From assembly GCA_022819945.1 (NCBI GenBank), contig JAJEGI010000110.1:1-61559 (forward strand): a stretch of 61,559 nucleotides of DNA, written 5' to 3'. A model generated the notes under the pieces. That model was given only the letters and a program-made list of their open reading frames with translations. It was not told where the DNA came from and did no database searches. Both the position numbers and the translations under genes were made by a program. Below are positions 8,185-16,798 of the stretch, piece after piece. Position 1 is the stretch's first letter. Every line of letters starts with the position of its first letter. This DNA is from Candidatus Poribacteria bacterium. Lineage in GTDB: Bacteria; Poribacteria; WGA-4E; WGA-3G.

Positions 8185-10852
8185 TTTCACTTCCTGATTC
8201 GGTAAGCATTGCGAGGCTTCGTGCTAATTTGTTTTGCTCTATCTGTAGCCGTTCAAGTTGTGCTCTCTTTTGGGCAACGACCTTTTCTGGTGCACGCTCG
8301 ACGAAATTCGGATTATCCAATGTCTTCTGTGCTGCTGTCACATCTTTTGTTGCCTGTTGATGTCGTTTACTGAGCCGTGCGTGTTCGGCATCGAGATCAA
8401 TTACCTCTGCAAGCGGAATATAGATAGCGAGTTCGCCGATAACCGCTTCAGCTGAAGCGGGCGGTTTTTGCAAAGATTCAGCGATAGTGATACCTGCCAC
8501 CCGTGTGAAAGCCGGTAGGTACTGTCCTAAATACATTTCGAGGCGTTCACGCACTTCCATGTTCGGCGATTGGATATGGATCTCGACAGCTGCACCGATC
8601 GGAACATTTAATTCACCTCGGATACTCCGAATACTCTCAATAACTTCCATGAGCGTTGCCATAGTGTTCTCTGCTGTTGGATTTTCGCTTTTCGCTTCGG
8701 GCCAAGGTGCGATTGTTACGGAGGTATCGTCTTGGAGGTCAGTAGTGGTTCCATTTTGTAGCAGTTGCTGCCAAATTTCCTCAGTCAAGAAGGGCATGAA
8801 CGGATGGAGGAGTCGCATTGTCTGCTCCAAAACATCTGCAGCTACCCAAAGTGCTGTGGGTTCGTCTTGAGCGATCCGTTGTTTGGTAAATTCCAAGTAC
8901 CAATCACAGAATTCGTGCCAGAGAAAGGCATAGAGTGTTTGCGCTGCTTCGTAGAAACGGAAGTTTTCGAGGGCATCGGTTGTTGTTTTAATGGTATGGC
9001 TGAGTCGGCTTTGTATCCATGCGATTTCGAGCGTTTCCTGATGAGTTTCCATCGCATCTGCGCCTGCGGACAACGGATGTTTCTCTAAATTCATAAAGAT
9101 GAACCGTGCGGCGTTCCAAATTTTGTTGGCGAACCGTCTGCCTGATTCAATCTGTGCTTCTGGGAGCGAGACATAAGGGATTGGCGTGCTGGCATTGGCA
9201 AGCGCGAAGCGGAATGCATCCGTTCCGTAGGTGTTGATTGCCTCTAACGGGTCGATGCTGTTCCCTTTCGATTTGCTCATCTTTTGCCCCTTTTCGTCGG
9301 CAACAAGTCCGTGCAAATAGACGGTTCGGAACGGCACCTGGTCCATACATCCGAGTCCTAACATGATCATTCTTGATACCCAGAAGAAAAGAATATCCCA
9401 GCCGCTGACAAGAACGGAGGTTGGATAAAAAGTTTTCAGTTCTTCTGTTTCTTCTGGCCAGCCCATAGTGGAGAAGGGCCACAACCCTGAACTGAACCAT
9501 GTATCTAAGACATCTTCTTCTTGGTGGAAGTCAGTGGCACCACACTTGCATTGCTGTGGCGTTTCCATTGCGGCGGTAACTGCGTCGCATGCGTTACAGT
9601 ACCATATCGGGAGTCGATGCCCCCACCACCGCTGACGTGAAATGGGCCAAGGTTCAATAATTTCCATCCAGTGGTAGAATCGATCTGTTTCGCGTTCTGG
9701 AATGAATTGGACTTTGCCCTTTTGGGTCGCTTCTATGGCGCGTTGCGCGAGGGGTCGGACATTCATGAACCATTGTAATGATATAGCAGGTTCAACGATT
9801 GTGTTGCACCGGTCGTGATGTCCAACAGCATGGCGATGCGGCACAATCTTGACGAGATACTCTAAGTTTTCCAAATCTTCAACGACCTGTTTGCGACAAT
9901 CCCATCGAGATAAACCGACATATTTTTCGGGCGCATCTTCGCTGATATGTCCATCTTGTGTAAAGATGTTACGCTGTTCGAGTTCGTGCCGCAGCCCGAT
10001 TTCGTAGTCATTGGGATCATGGGCGGGTGTTACTTTCAATGCCCCGGTACCAAACTCTCTATCTACATAGGCATCGGCAATTATCGGGATTTCTCTGTCA
10101 CAGAGCGGTAGGTGTGCTGTCTTTCCGATAACGTGTTGATACTGTTCATCGTCGGGATGTACGGCAACAGCGGTGTCGCCTAACATTGTCTCTGGACGCG
10201 TCGTAGCGATTTCAAGGACGACATCACTGTCTTTGACAGGATAACGGATGTGGTAAAAGTTGCCGTCTACCTCAATCGGTTCCACTTCAAGGTTACTGAT
10301 CGCAGTGTTACACTCTGGGCACCAATTGACCATGTAGGTGTCGCGATAGATGAGTCCCTGATTATAGAGTTTAACAAATGCGGTGCGAACGGCTTTTGAG
10401 AGCCCTTCATCGAGAGTAAAACGCTCACGTTCCCAATCGCAGGAACAACCGAGTTGTTGGAGTTGTGAGACGATGTAGCCGGCAGATTCCGCTTTCCATT
10501 GCCACATGCGTTCGGTGAATTTTTCTCTGCCGAGTTCGATTCTACTGGTACCTTCCTCGGCGAGTTTTCGCTCCATGATTAATTCAGTGACGATACCGGC
10601 GTGATCGGTGCCCGGCATCCAGAGCGCGTTATACCCTTGCATGCGCCGCCACCGGATCAGACAATCTTGGAGTGTATTATCAAGGGCGTGTCCGATATGT
10701 AGGCTACCGGTGATATTCGGTGGCGGAATCACGATTGCGTAAGGCTGTTTGTCGGAAGTAGCCTCCGCGTGGAAGTAATCGTTTTTTTGCCAAAACTGGT
10801 ACCATTTCCCCTCAATTTCTTGAGGGGCGTAGATTTTTGGAAGATTTGTCAT
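8174..10852 (-). CDS. valS: valyl-tRNA synthetase
   Basis: This class I aminoacyl-tRNA synthetase charges tRNA(Val) in the cytoplasm. The 892-residue protein has the HIGH motif in PNITGSLHIGHALDNTLQD. The editing domain carries TTRPETMLGDTAVAVHP. There is a Cys cluster, CNACDAV...CKCGATDFHQEEDVLDTWFSSGLWP, and the KMSKS loop reads GQKMSKSKGNSIDP. An anticodon-binding domain and a C-terminal Val-tRNA arm coiled coil (about 825-885) follow. Length is normal for bacteria. It sits downstream of hpf on the minus strand, separated by a short heptameric repeat array, and overlaps the thioesterase gene. I see no T-box or other leader; GAGAAC is the only weak ribosome-binding candidate. Confidence 0.98.
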   Translation of the reverse strand: MTNLPKIYAPQEIEGKWYQFWQKNDYFHAEATSDKQPYAIVIPPPNITGSLHIGHALDNTLQDCLIRWRRMQGYNALWMPGTDHAGIVTELIMERKLAEEGTSRIELGREKFTERMWQWKAESAGYIVSQLQQLGCSCDWERERFTLDEGLSKAVRTAFVKLYNQGLIYRDTYMVNWCPECNTAISNLEVEPIEVDGNFYHIRYPVKDSDVVLEIATTRPETMLGDTAVAVHPDDEQYQHVIGKTAHLPLCDREIPIIADAYVDREFGTGALKVTPAHDPNDYEIGLRHELEQRNIFTQDGHISEDAPEKYVGLSRWDCRKQVVEDLENLEYLVKIVPHRHAVGHHDRCNTIVEPAISLQWFMNVRPLAQRAIEATQKGKVQFIPERETDRFYHWMEIIEPWPISRQRWWGHRLPIWYCNACDAVTAAMETPQQCKCGATDFHQEEDVLDTWFSSGLWPFSTMGWPEETEELKTFYPTSVLVSGWDILFFWVSRMIMLGLGCMDQVPFRTVYLHGLVADEKGQKMSKSKGNSIDPLEAINTYGTDAFRFALANASTPIPYVSLPEAQIESGRRFANKIWNAARFIFMNLEKHPLSAGADAMETHQETLEIAWIQSRLSHTIKTTTDALENFRFYEAAQTLYAFLWHEFCDWYLEFTKQRIAQDEPTALWVAADVLEQTMRLLHPFMPFLTEEIWQQLLQNGTTTDLQDDTSVTIAPWPEAKSENPTAENTMATLMEVIESIRSIRGELNVPIGAAVEIHIQSPNMEVRERLEMYLGQYLPAFTRVAGITIAESLQKPPASAEAVIGELAIYIPLAEVIDLDAEHARLSKRHQQATKDVTAAQKTLDNPNFVERAPEKVVAQKRAQLERLQIEQNKLARSLAMLTESGSENGD

Positions 10853-10857
10853 TTTTT

Positions 10858-10885
10858 AGTTCTCAGTTCTCAGTGGTCAGTTATC
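10858..10885. repeat. four tandem heptamers of AGTNNTC type
   Basis: The 28 bases read AGTTCTC AGTTCTC AGTGGTC AGTTATC. They fill the spacer between the valS start and the hpf stop. The same 7-bp unit recurs at 16924-16966, 29317-29323 and in inverted form at 42798-42947, so this is a dispersed repeat family of this genome. Confidence 0.75.
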
Positions 10886-10887
10886 GG

Positions 10888-11445
10888 TTAGGCGAAGAGT
10901 GGCTCCACCCACCCATAAGTCCCTTGCGTCATTTCATAAAGGAGGTTGACCTGTCGCGTCTCGGCGTTTAAAAACAGTAGGAATGCGGCATTTGAGGCAT
11001 GGAGTTCCGTTGCGGCTTCGGCAACGGTTAGCGGTTTTGATGCAAATTTTTCTTGTGTTGCTACGATGACAGGTGCGTCAGGCGTATCACCTTCTGTTAG
11101 CGTTGTTCCATCGTTGGGATTGAGTTGTGCTACCACTTCACGGTGCGGCGCGTTATGCCGTCGATCTTTTACTCTATCCTTGTACCGACGAATCTGAGTG
11201 ACAATTTTATCTGTCGCACTATCTAATGCGGACAACACCTCATCTGTTTCGCTTTTTGCGAAGAATGATATCCGGGGTGCGGTCACGATCATCTCAGCAT
11301 CAAACCGATGCTTCTCAGCTTTGAGGATGACGTTCAGTTCCTGCATGTCTCCAAAACGGGATTCAATTTTGTCGGCACGTGTTAGAATATAAGCATGAAT
11401 ATCATCGGTAATTTTTAAGTTATGTCCGGAATAGGTTACTTTCAT
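10888..11445 (-). CDS. hpf: long-form ribosome hibernation promoting factor
   Basis: HPF binds the 30S decoding region and, in its long form, dimerises 70S ribosomes into inactive 100S particles during stationary phase. The 185-residue protein has an N-terminal S30AE domain (about 1-100: MKVTYSGHNLKITDDIHAYI, then basic RRYKDRVKDRRH). A variable linker and a C-terminal dimerisation domain follow, with ASKPLTVAEAATELHAS and NAETRQVNLLYEMTQGTYGW. AAAGGGG precedes the ATG at good spacing. A bulged 10-bp hairpin at 11467-11489 lies just upstream. The gene follows rpoN, as in the conserved lptB-rpoN-hpf order of many diderms. Confidence 0.95.
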   Translation of the reverse strand: MKVTYSGHNLKITDDIHAYILTRADKIESRFGDMQELNVILKAEKHRFDAEMIVTAPRISFFAKSETDEVLSALDSATDKIVTQIRRYKDRVKDRRHNAPHREVVAQLNPNDGTTLTEGDTPDAPVIVATQEKFASKPLTVAEAATELHASNAAFLLFLNAETRQVNLLYEMTQGTYGWVEPLFA

Positions 11446-11545
11446 GTCAAGCCCCTTTCTTTATATATCTCCCGAACCAGGTTCGAGATGAGCAAATCGC
11501 TTAATAGTCCGTAAAAATGTATCCGCTCGTCCGAAATCTGATCAA

Positions 11546-13414
11546 TTAGTTATGAGGGCTGGTATGGACAGCAGATCTTTCACGTGATGTTGGAATGCCT
11601 AATTCGTCGCGGTATTTCTGGACGGTACGTCTTGCTAACAAGACCCCTTTCACTTTCAAGGCGTTACTGATCGCCTGATCGCTGAGCGGTTTGGTCGGTG
11701 TCTCAGCATCGACCATCTCTTGAATGAGATTTTTCACTTGCTTGGCGGAGACAGCTTCCCCTTGTGTCGTTGTCAATTCATTACTGAAGAAGAATCGTAG
11801 TGGGTACATCCCGTGTGGTGTTTGTACGTATTTATTGCTTGTTACTCGACTGACAGTTGATTCGTGGACCCCTATTTTTTCAGCGATCGTTCTCAATGTC
11901 AAAGGTTTAATGCTTTTCGCGCCTTCTGTTAAGAATTCTGTTTGCACCTCAAAAATGGCTTCAGTGACGCGGGCGATCGTACTGCCGCGTTGGGCGAGGC
12001 TGCTGAGTAAATTTGATGCGTCCCGGTATCGTTTTTCGATCCATTCTTTTGCCTTGGCATCTAAAGTATCTTGGCGATTTCGCATTAGATTGAGATAGTA
12101 TGGATTCATCTGTAAGCGCGGTATATAGCTATCTACAGAGATCGCCTGATATTTTCCATTGAGGTATTGTATCTCCACATCAGGGGTAATGATGTCCGTA
12201 CGCGGAATTCTGTTAAGTGCGTGCATCGTTGGATCCGTGAAGTGTCGCCCCGGGTGGGGTGACAACCTTCCTATCCACTTAACGATTGTGTCAATAACTG
12301 TGATGTCAACTTTCAGTGCTTCTGCGAGGCAATTCCATTGCTGATTGAGAAAAGCGTTGTAGTGGTTTCCAACAATTTCTTGGGCGAGATACTGGATGGC
12401 CCCGTTTTTCTTTAGGAGATGTTCACACCCTACCAACTCCACATCCAAATTTCTTGCGACGTTTCGTATATCTTCTGGTTTCTGGTTCCGAATTTGGATG
12501 AGCAGTGCTTCTCTTATATCTCGATGTGCGATGCCTATGGGTTCAAAGTTATCTTGTATTTCACGCAGGATTGTTTCAACAAGTGCTGTTTCACAGCCAA
12601 TTGCTTCAGCAATATCTTCCAAAGTGAGCTGATAGAAGTTCAGGGCTGGTTTATAACTGCAAGGCGTGTGTTCATATACGATGGTATAAGTTTTGTTATT
12701 ATCTGCGTCACTAATTTTCCATAAGCGGTTTATACGCGGACCTTCATTTTCTGTGGGCGTGCCGGTTGCTTTTTTAGCGGTGATTGTGGCAGTTTTTGAG
12801 AAGTGGGCCTTACTGTCGCCTGTTGCCGTTTGTAGACCTTTCTGAATAGCGGCATGTAATTCGGCTGAAAGGTCTTCTGTCTCCAAGGTTGTTAGGAATT
12901 CGCAGGGGATTTGAAACAGTTTGAGCTCTAATTGTCCATCGTCGTTGAGATTTCCGAGGATATATTTCGCGATGGTGCGTTCTGTTTCAGATTTTATAAT
13001 ATCGGATGAAGCGATTTCCAGCTGCTCAGCAAGATACTCGTGCAGTGAACACTCGTATGCTATATCTGGTGGCGGTTCATCAGCGTCTGGGTATCTGGAG
13101 TTCGTCTGTTCACTCAGGGACACGCGGTCCTCAAAAGCGGTTTCCCAATCAATGTCAACAGAATTATCTTCCTGATCAAGGTTTGCTTCAGGTTCGTTCC
13201 ATTCAGATGCTGGGTCTAATTCTTCATCGATAGAGGGTGTTATCTCGTCGTCGTCTTCGAGTTCAAGGAACGGATTTTGTTCCAATTCTTGACGAATGAA
13301 ATGTGTGAGTTCCTGCAGCGGCATATTCAGCACTTTAAGTGCTTGCTGTAACCTGGGTGTGATAGACGTTTTCTGCGTCAATTGAGGTGTCTGGGTGAGC
13401 TGCGCTTTATACAT
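11546..13414 (-). CDS. rpoN: RNA polymerase sigma-54 factor with an internal insertion
   Basis: Sigma-54 directs RNA polymerase to -24/-12 promoters and needs an AAA+ activator. The Gln/Leu-rich activator-interacting region is at the N-terminus (SITPRLQQALKVLNMPLQEL, then LEQNPFLELEDDDE). An acidic region and the core-binding domain follow. The DNA-binding part has LRTIAEKIGVHESTVSRVTS and the RpoN box ARRTVQKYRDEL near residues 594-605. The protein is 622 residues against a usual 450-500. The excess is a segment of roughly 90-100 residues between the LGNLNDDGQLELKL motif and LTLEDIAEAIGCETALV, with a repetitive Thr/Ala/Lys stretch. It lies 21 bp downstream of lptB. A candidate partner activator is encoded at 44720-46171. 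Confidence 0.96.
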   Translation of the reverse strand: MYKAQLTQTPQLTQKTSITPRLQQALKVLNMPLQELTHFIRQELEQNPFLELEDDDEITPSIDEELDPASEWNEPEANLDQEDNSVDIDWETAFEDRVSLSEQTNSRYPDADEPPPDIAYECSLHEYLAEQLEIASSDIIKSETERTIAKYILGNLNDDGQLELKLFQIPCEFLTTLETEDLSAELHAAIQKGLQTATGDSKAHFSKTATITAKKATGTPTENEGPRINRLWKISDADNNKTYTIVYEHTPCSYKPALNFYQLTLEDIAEAIGCETALVETILREIQDNFEPIGIAHRDIREALLIQIRNQKPEDIRNVARNLDVELVGCEHLLKKNGAIQYLAQEIVGNHYNAFLNQQWNCLAEALKVDITVIDTIVKWIGRLSPHPGRHFTDPTMHALNRIPRTDIITPDVEIQYLNGKYQAISVDSYIPRLQMNPYYLNLMRNRQDTLDAKAKEWIEKRYRDASNLLSSLAQRGSTIARVTEAIFEVQTEFLTEGAKSIKPLTLRTIAEKIGVHESTVSRVTSNKYVQTPHGMYPLRFFFSNELTTTQGEAVSAKQVKNLIQEMVDAETPTKPLSDQAISNALKVKGVLLARRTVQKYRDELGIPTSRERSAVHTSPHN

Positions 13415-13435
13415 TTCATGCGTCTCCAGGGAGTT

Positions 13436-14188
13436 TTAGCTGCGTTGCTGTTCTACCCGATAGGAGAAATTGTGTCCAAAATAAAGATCTCTCGCGGTTT
13501 CGTTGTTGACGAGTTCTGTAGGGGTTCCAGCGAGAGTGATCCTTCCATCAACAATGATATAGGCTCTGTCTACAATGTCAAGGGTCTCAGCAGCATTGTG
13601 GTCTGTAATGAGTACCCCGAGATTGCGATCCCGTAAATGCAAGATGAGCTGCTTAATGTCTGCGACTGCAATCGGGTCGATTCCAGAAAGTGGTTCATCC
13701 AGCAAAATGAAATCTGGTCGTGCTGCGAGAGCTCGTGCGATCTCCGCTCGGCGACACTCACCCCCAGATAGCGTGTATGCCTTGCGCGGTAGCAGGTCTG
13801 AAATGCCGAGCTCGTCTGTCAGTTCATGGATACGAGCACCGCGTTCAGGTTTCGGTGTCCGTTGTGCCTCAAGAATCGCCTCAATGTTCTGCTGAACCGT
13901 CAGTTTACGGAAAATTGATGTTTCTTGTGCGAGATAACCGATGCCGAGGCGTGCCCGCTTATACATCGGATAGAAGGTAATGTCTTTATCGGCGTACGTA
14001 ATTCGACCCGCATTCGGGCGAATTAGACCTACTACCATGTAGAACGTTGTCGATTTGCCGGCACCGTTGGGACCAAGCAGACCAACGACTTCACCCTGCT
14101 GTACCGATAGACTCACCTCGTTAACGACAATTGGACCGTTTCTTGTATAGCGTTTTACGAGACTGTGTGCTTGTAATTCTGTTGCCAC
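13436..14188 (-). CDS. lptB: LPS export ABC transporter ATP-binding protein
   Basis: LptB is the cytoplasmic ATPase of the LptBFGC machine that pulls LPS out of the inner membrane. The 250-residue protein has Walker A GPNGAGKSTTF and a Q-loop in YLAQETSIFRKLTV. The ABC signature is LSGGECRRAEIARALA, Walker B is FILLDEPLSGIDP, and the H-loop is LITDHNAAETL. The YLAQE...SIFRKLTV pattern and downstream rpoN are characteristic of LptB rather than other ABC ATPases. The start is GTG. lptF/lptG are not in the window. Confidence 0.96.
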   Translation of the reverse strand: MATELQAHSLVKRYTRNGPIVVNEVSLSVQQGEVVGLLGPNGAGKSTTFYMVVGLIRPNAGRITYADKDITFYPMYKRARLGIGYLAQETSIFRKLTVQQNIEAILEAQRTPKPERGARIHELTDELGISDLLPRKAYTLSGGECRRAEIARALAARPDFILLDEPLSGIDPIAVADIKQLILHLRDRNLGVLITDHNAAETLDIVDRAYIIVDGRITLAGTPTELVNNETARDLYFGHNFSYRVEQQRS

Positions 14189-14302
14189 GATTTCTAACTT
14201 TAGTGTTCCCTTATGATTAACCTATCCGATCAATCTGATGTAAAGTAGAGACTAATTACGTTTTATATTTAGTCCCATTGGTTTTGTATTATATTTATCT
14301 GT

Positions 14303-15313
14303 TTAATCGTTTTCGGATTCTTCGGTTTGAGCGTTCGTATCTGCGTCATCGGAGTTTCCAGTGTCTGTATCGGTTTCTTCCTCCGAATCCGTATCGTCAG
14401 CGTTGTCAGCGTCCGCTTCAGGTTTTTCCTCAGCAGCGTCCCCGTTTCCAGTGTCTGTATCGGTTTCTTCCTCCGAATCCGTATCATCAGTGTTGTCAGC
14501 GTCCGCTTCAGGTTTTTCCTCAGCAATCTCATCCGCATTGTTTGTTTCAGCATCTGCATCTTCGGGTGAAACTGTAGAAGTTTCTTCAGGGTCAGCATCC
14601 TCACCATTTTCAGTATTCTCATCTGTTTCTGGACTCACGGGTGTTATTTGTGTAACCGTTACTTTGAATTTAACGCCCCCCTCGCCAGTCTGTTTACCTG
14701 TTGCCCGATTAAAAGTGAAAATCTTGGTTTCGAGTCTGTCCTTGTTCTGTAAGACGACGACGTTCTCTGTAAGGGTAATGGTATTCGTCAGGTTATTCAT
14801 GAGGGCATGGTCACAGGTCGCGAAGATATCTTGGTCTCGGATTTCCACATTGCCTTCAGCGATAATTTCTGTTGTTGTTCCAGTTTCTGTGTCGGTTTTA
14901 AGGGTGATTTTATCAGCGTTAAGAAACCCGATTTCAACATCATCCTCGTTATACCGTACTGTTTTGGCTTCGCCGATAAGAATCGTTATCCCTTCCTTCT
15001 CATATCTCTCCATCTTGTCGGCGGTGCCGGTAATTTTTTCCTTTGTCATTTCAATGGCGGTGCCGCCACTATTGGCAGTTGTGCTGTCTGTATTTGCTGT
15101 TGTCTGGGGCCCATTTTCTGTGGTTTGCGTTTCTGCGCCGTTGGTAACTGGAGGGTCTACCTCAGTTTCCGTATCCTCCGCAATAAGGGTTAGGGAGGCA
15201 ATACAGACCAGGAGCATCAGGAGACCTGTGTACAGACAAAAATTACAAAATTTGCGAAGTGGGTATCTGCGTTCAGTTCTACTCTTGTTGGGTTGGCGTT
15301 TTATGATATTCAT
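14303..15313 (-). CDS. lptA: LptA/OstA-family periplasmic LPS transport protein with acidic repeat tail
   Basis: LptA bridges the periplasm and carries LPS to LptDE. The 336-residue protein has a basic N-region and hydrophobic segment (CLYTGLLMLLVCIASLTLIA) consistent with a signal peptide. The OstA beta-jellyroll follows at about 80-225, including ITGTADKMERYEKEGI, IIAEGNVEIRDQDIFATCDH and NRATGKQTGEGGV. The last 100 residues are an Asp/Glu/Thr-rich low-complexity tail containing a 30-residue tandem duplication (DNA repeat 14354-14525), unusual for LptA. It overlaps the end of lptC by 35 bp and is followed by lptB. The ribosome binding site is weak (GAGAAAG). Confidence 0.85.
   Translation of the reverse strand: MNIIKRQPNKSRTERRYPLRKFCNFCLYTGLLMLLVCIASLTLIAEDTETEVDPPVTNGAETQTTENGPQTTANTDSTTANSGGTAIEMTKEKITGTADKMERYEKEGITILIGEAKTVRYNEDDVEIGFLNADKITLKTDTETGTTTEIIAEGNVEIRDQDIFATCDHALMNNLTNTITLTENVVVLQNKDRLETKIFTFNRATGKQTGEGGVKFKVTVTQITPVSPETDENTENGEDADPEETSTVSPEDADAETNNADEIAEEKPEADADNTDDTDSEEETDTDTGNGDAAEEKPEADADNADDTDSEEETDTDTGNSDDADTNAQTEESEND
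14354..14525. repeat. 90-bp-period tandem duplication inside lptA
   Basis: Two nearly identical 82-bp copies (14354-14435 and 14444-14525) are offset by 90 bp. They differ at only a few positions and encode acidic 30-residue units around KPEADADN and DSEEETDTDTGN. The in-frame period keeps the coding sequence open, so copy-number change would alter tail length without a frameshift. Confidence 0.9.
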
Positions 15314-15854
15314 GTGCTTTCTCGTCTTTTGGGTAAAGTGTAAATTGATTATTTTTCATCGTTACGGTTTCAAGCGTCGGATTCGCGAACATTTCTGCTC
15401 CGGTCCAGGTAGAATCTCCACGTACGACTGTGGCTTTATCGGGCGCATACAATCTACCTGCGCGGTTCTGCCAATGGAGTATTTCGGTGAAGAGTTTGCC
15501 ATCTTTGCTGATCCCGACAACATTCCCTGTCAGATGCAGATTGTCCCTCTTAGTGCCGTTGAGAAATTGTTTGCCTCTCTCGCTATTCAAAGTGATAGAA
15601 ACAACACCATTTTCAAAAATCTGAACAGTCGGATTTTCCACTTCAACGTAACTTCCGTGAAATGTTGAGGTATCGCCGACAAGGGTCCATTTGATGACTC
15701 CTGCCTCGGTATGTTGTGTGGAAAACGCATTGAGTTTTTGCTTTGGAACGGCTTCTGCGACTTCGTCCGTTGCACCGACCGGTGTTTCTGTGCTTTTACA
15801 ACACGTTACACCGAGCAGCAAACAGCAAAACAATCCTATGAAAAGGGGACTAAT
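15279..15854 (-). CDS. lptC: probable LptC-like LPS export lipoprotein/membrane-anchored protein
   Basis: LptC anchors the periplasmic bridge to the inner membrane and receives LPS from LptBFG. The C-terminal 150 residues fit the LptC/OstA fold: VIKWTLVGDTSTFHGSYVEV, ENPTVQIFENGVV, LHLTGNVVGISKDGKLFTE and GRLYAPDKATVVRGDSTWTG. A hydrophobic stretch ending in a Cys pair (LFIGLFCCLLLGVTCCKS) looks like an N-terminal anchor or lipoprotein signal. The start is a problem. The frame is open far upstream into the acyltransferase gene, but the first ATG there would give a 260-bp overlap. Near the overlap only ATT (15854, GGTGGA 9 bases upstream) or TTG (15833) are available. I list the ATT as a placeholder. 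Position between the acyltransferase and lptA supports the role. Confidence 0.7.
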   Translation of the reverse strand: MSPLFIGLFCCLLLGVTCCKSTETPVGATDEVAEAVPKQKLNAFSTQHTEAGVIKWTLVGDTSTFHGSYVEVENPTVQIFENGVVSITLNSERGKQFLNGTKRDNLHLTGNVVGISKDGKLFTEILHWQNRAGRLYAPDKATVVRGDSTWTGAEMFANPTLETVTMKNNQFTLYPKDEKAHEYHKTPTQQE

Positions 15855-16722
15855 TCTCTGTTTTCCACCGTTGATGCATCCAAATCCACTGTGCTGGATA
15901 TTTCCGGATATAAGATTCAATAATATTCGTGAATTTCTGTGTATTGATAACAAGGTCTTTCTCTTTGATGTTTGTCCGTTGCAAGGCCAAAGGTGATTCA
16001 ATAATTGCGCGGTGTGAACCATCGGGTTGGCGAATAATAAACGTTGGTAGTATGGTTGCCCCTGTTTTGAGAGCAATAGCAACTGGACTATAAGGCGTAT
16101 AGGCACGTCTGCCAAAAAACTCGACGAAGACCCCGCTCACAGTCGTGTCAACATCAGCGACGATGCCGAGGAGTTCATTGCGTTTGAGACACTGAAGTGC
16201 TTGACGTATCCCTGTATCTCGGTCAATGGTAGTGTACCCTGCTTTCTCTCGGTAACGCGAGACCAATGCATTTAAACGCGGGGACCGCAATTCACGAACA
16301 ATCGGTGTCAGTGGGGCAACTGTAGTGGAAATACTGGCAGCGAGAAGTTCCCAATTCCCGAAATGCCCTGTTAAAATAATCGCGCCTTTCCCTTGTGCCA
16401 GTGCCTGTTCCACGTGCTCAACACCTTCAAAAGTGACATACCGTTGAACTTGCTGCCTATTCAAACGCGGAAACTGCATAAATTCTACGACAGTTTTGCC
16501 GAGGTGTTGAAAGCATTGTTTGGCAATTGTTCTGATATGGCGTTCATCTGAAAGTGTCAAGCTGCACCGTAGGTGTTCACATGCCAATTTTCTCTGTTGC
16601 GGTGCAAGCCAAAAAGCGAGTGTTCCGAACCATCCGCCGATAACTAATGTTGTACCGCGCGGCAGTCGAGACACGCAAAACCCGACCAATTTGGTAGTAA
16701 ACTCATAGCACCAATCTTTCAT
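15850..16722 (-). CDS. LpxL/HtrB-family lysophospholipid (lipid A) acyltransferase
   Basis: This family transfers secondary acyl chains to lipid A precursors at the inner membrane. The 290-residue protein has an N-terminal hydrophobic region, then the H-x4-E catalytic motif in GAIILTGHFGNWELLAAS. The second conserved block is GIVADVDTTVSGVFVEFFGRRAYTP, where homologues usually carry D-Q-D and G-x-F-V-x-F-F-G. The C-terminus reads YPAQWIWMHQRWKT, typical of LpxL/LpxM/MsbB. As first gene of the lptC-lptA-lptB-rpoN run, a role in lipid A maturation fits. Other acyl-acceptors, such as ornithine lipid or phospholipid, cannot be excluded. Confidence 0.9.
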   Translation of the reverse strand: MKDWCYEFTTKLVGFCVSRLPRGTTLVIGGWFGTLAFWLAPQQRKLACEHLRCSLTLSDERHIRTIAKQCFQHLGKTVVEFMQFPRLNRQQVQRYVTFEGVEHVEQALAQGKGAIILTGHFGNWELLAASISTTVAPLTPIVRELRSPRLNALVSRYREKAGYTTIDRDTGIRQALQCLKRNELLGIVADVDTTVSGVFVEFFGRRAYTPYSPVAIALKTGATILPTFIIRQPDGSHRAIIESPLALQRTNIKEKDLVINTQKFTNIIESYIRKYPAQWIWMHQRWKTEN

Positions 16723-16731
16723 TATTAATAT

Positions 16732-16760
16732 AGTATACTAAATTTCCCGCGAAATTACAA
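16732..16760 (-). promoter_or_regulatory. candidate promoter for the acyltransferase-lpt operon
   Basis: On the minus strand TTGTAA (16755-16760) and TATACT (16732-16737) are spaced by 17 bp. The predicted start of transcription falls within a few bases of the ATG at 16722, so the message would be leaderless or nearly so. No ribosome binding site precedes that ATG, which agrees with this reading. Confidence 0.4.
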
Positions 16761-16798
16761 AAAAAAATCTAAAGCGACGCGAATCCTGCGGCATAAGC

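Noticed and set aside
8443..8471. Perfect 18-bp palindrome followed by GCGGTTTTTG, resembling a plus-strand terminator
   Set aside because: It lies inside conserved valS coding sequence on the minus strand, no plus-strand gene precedes it, and it encodes a plausible PASAEAV segment.
14361..15668. 435-residue plus-strand open frame opposite lptA/lptC
   Set aside because: It is Ser/Val-rich sequence produced by the antisense of the acidic repeats and has no domain. lptA and lptC on the other strand have clear family motifs and operon context.
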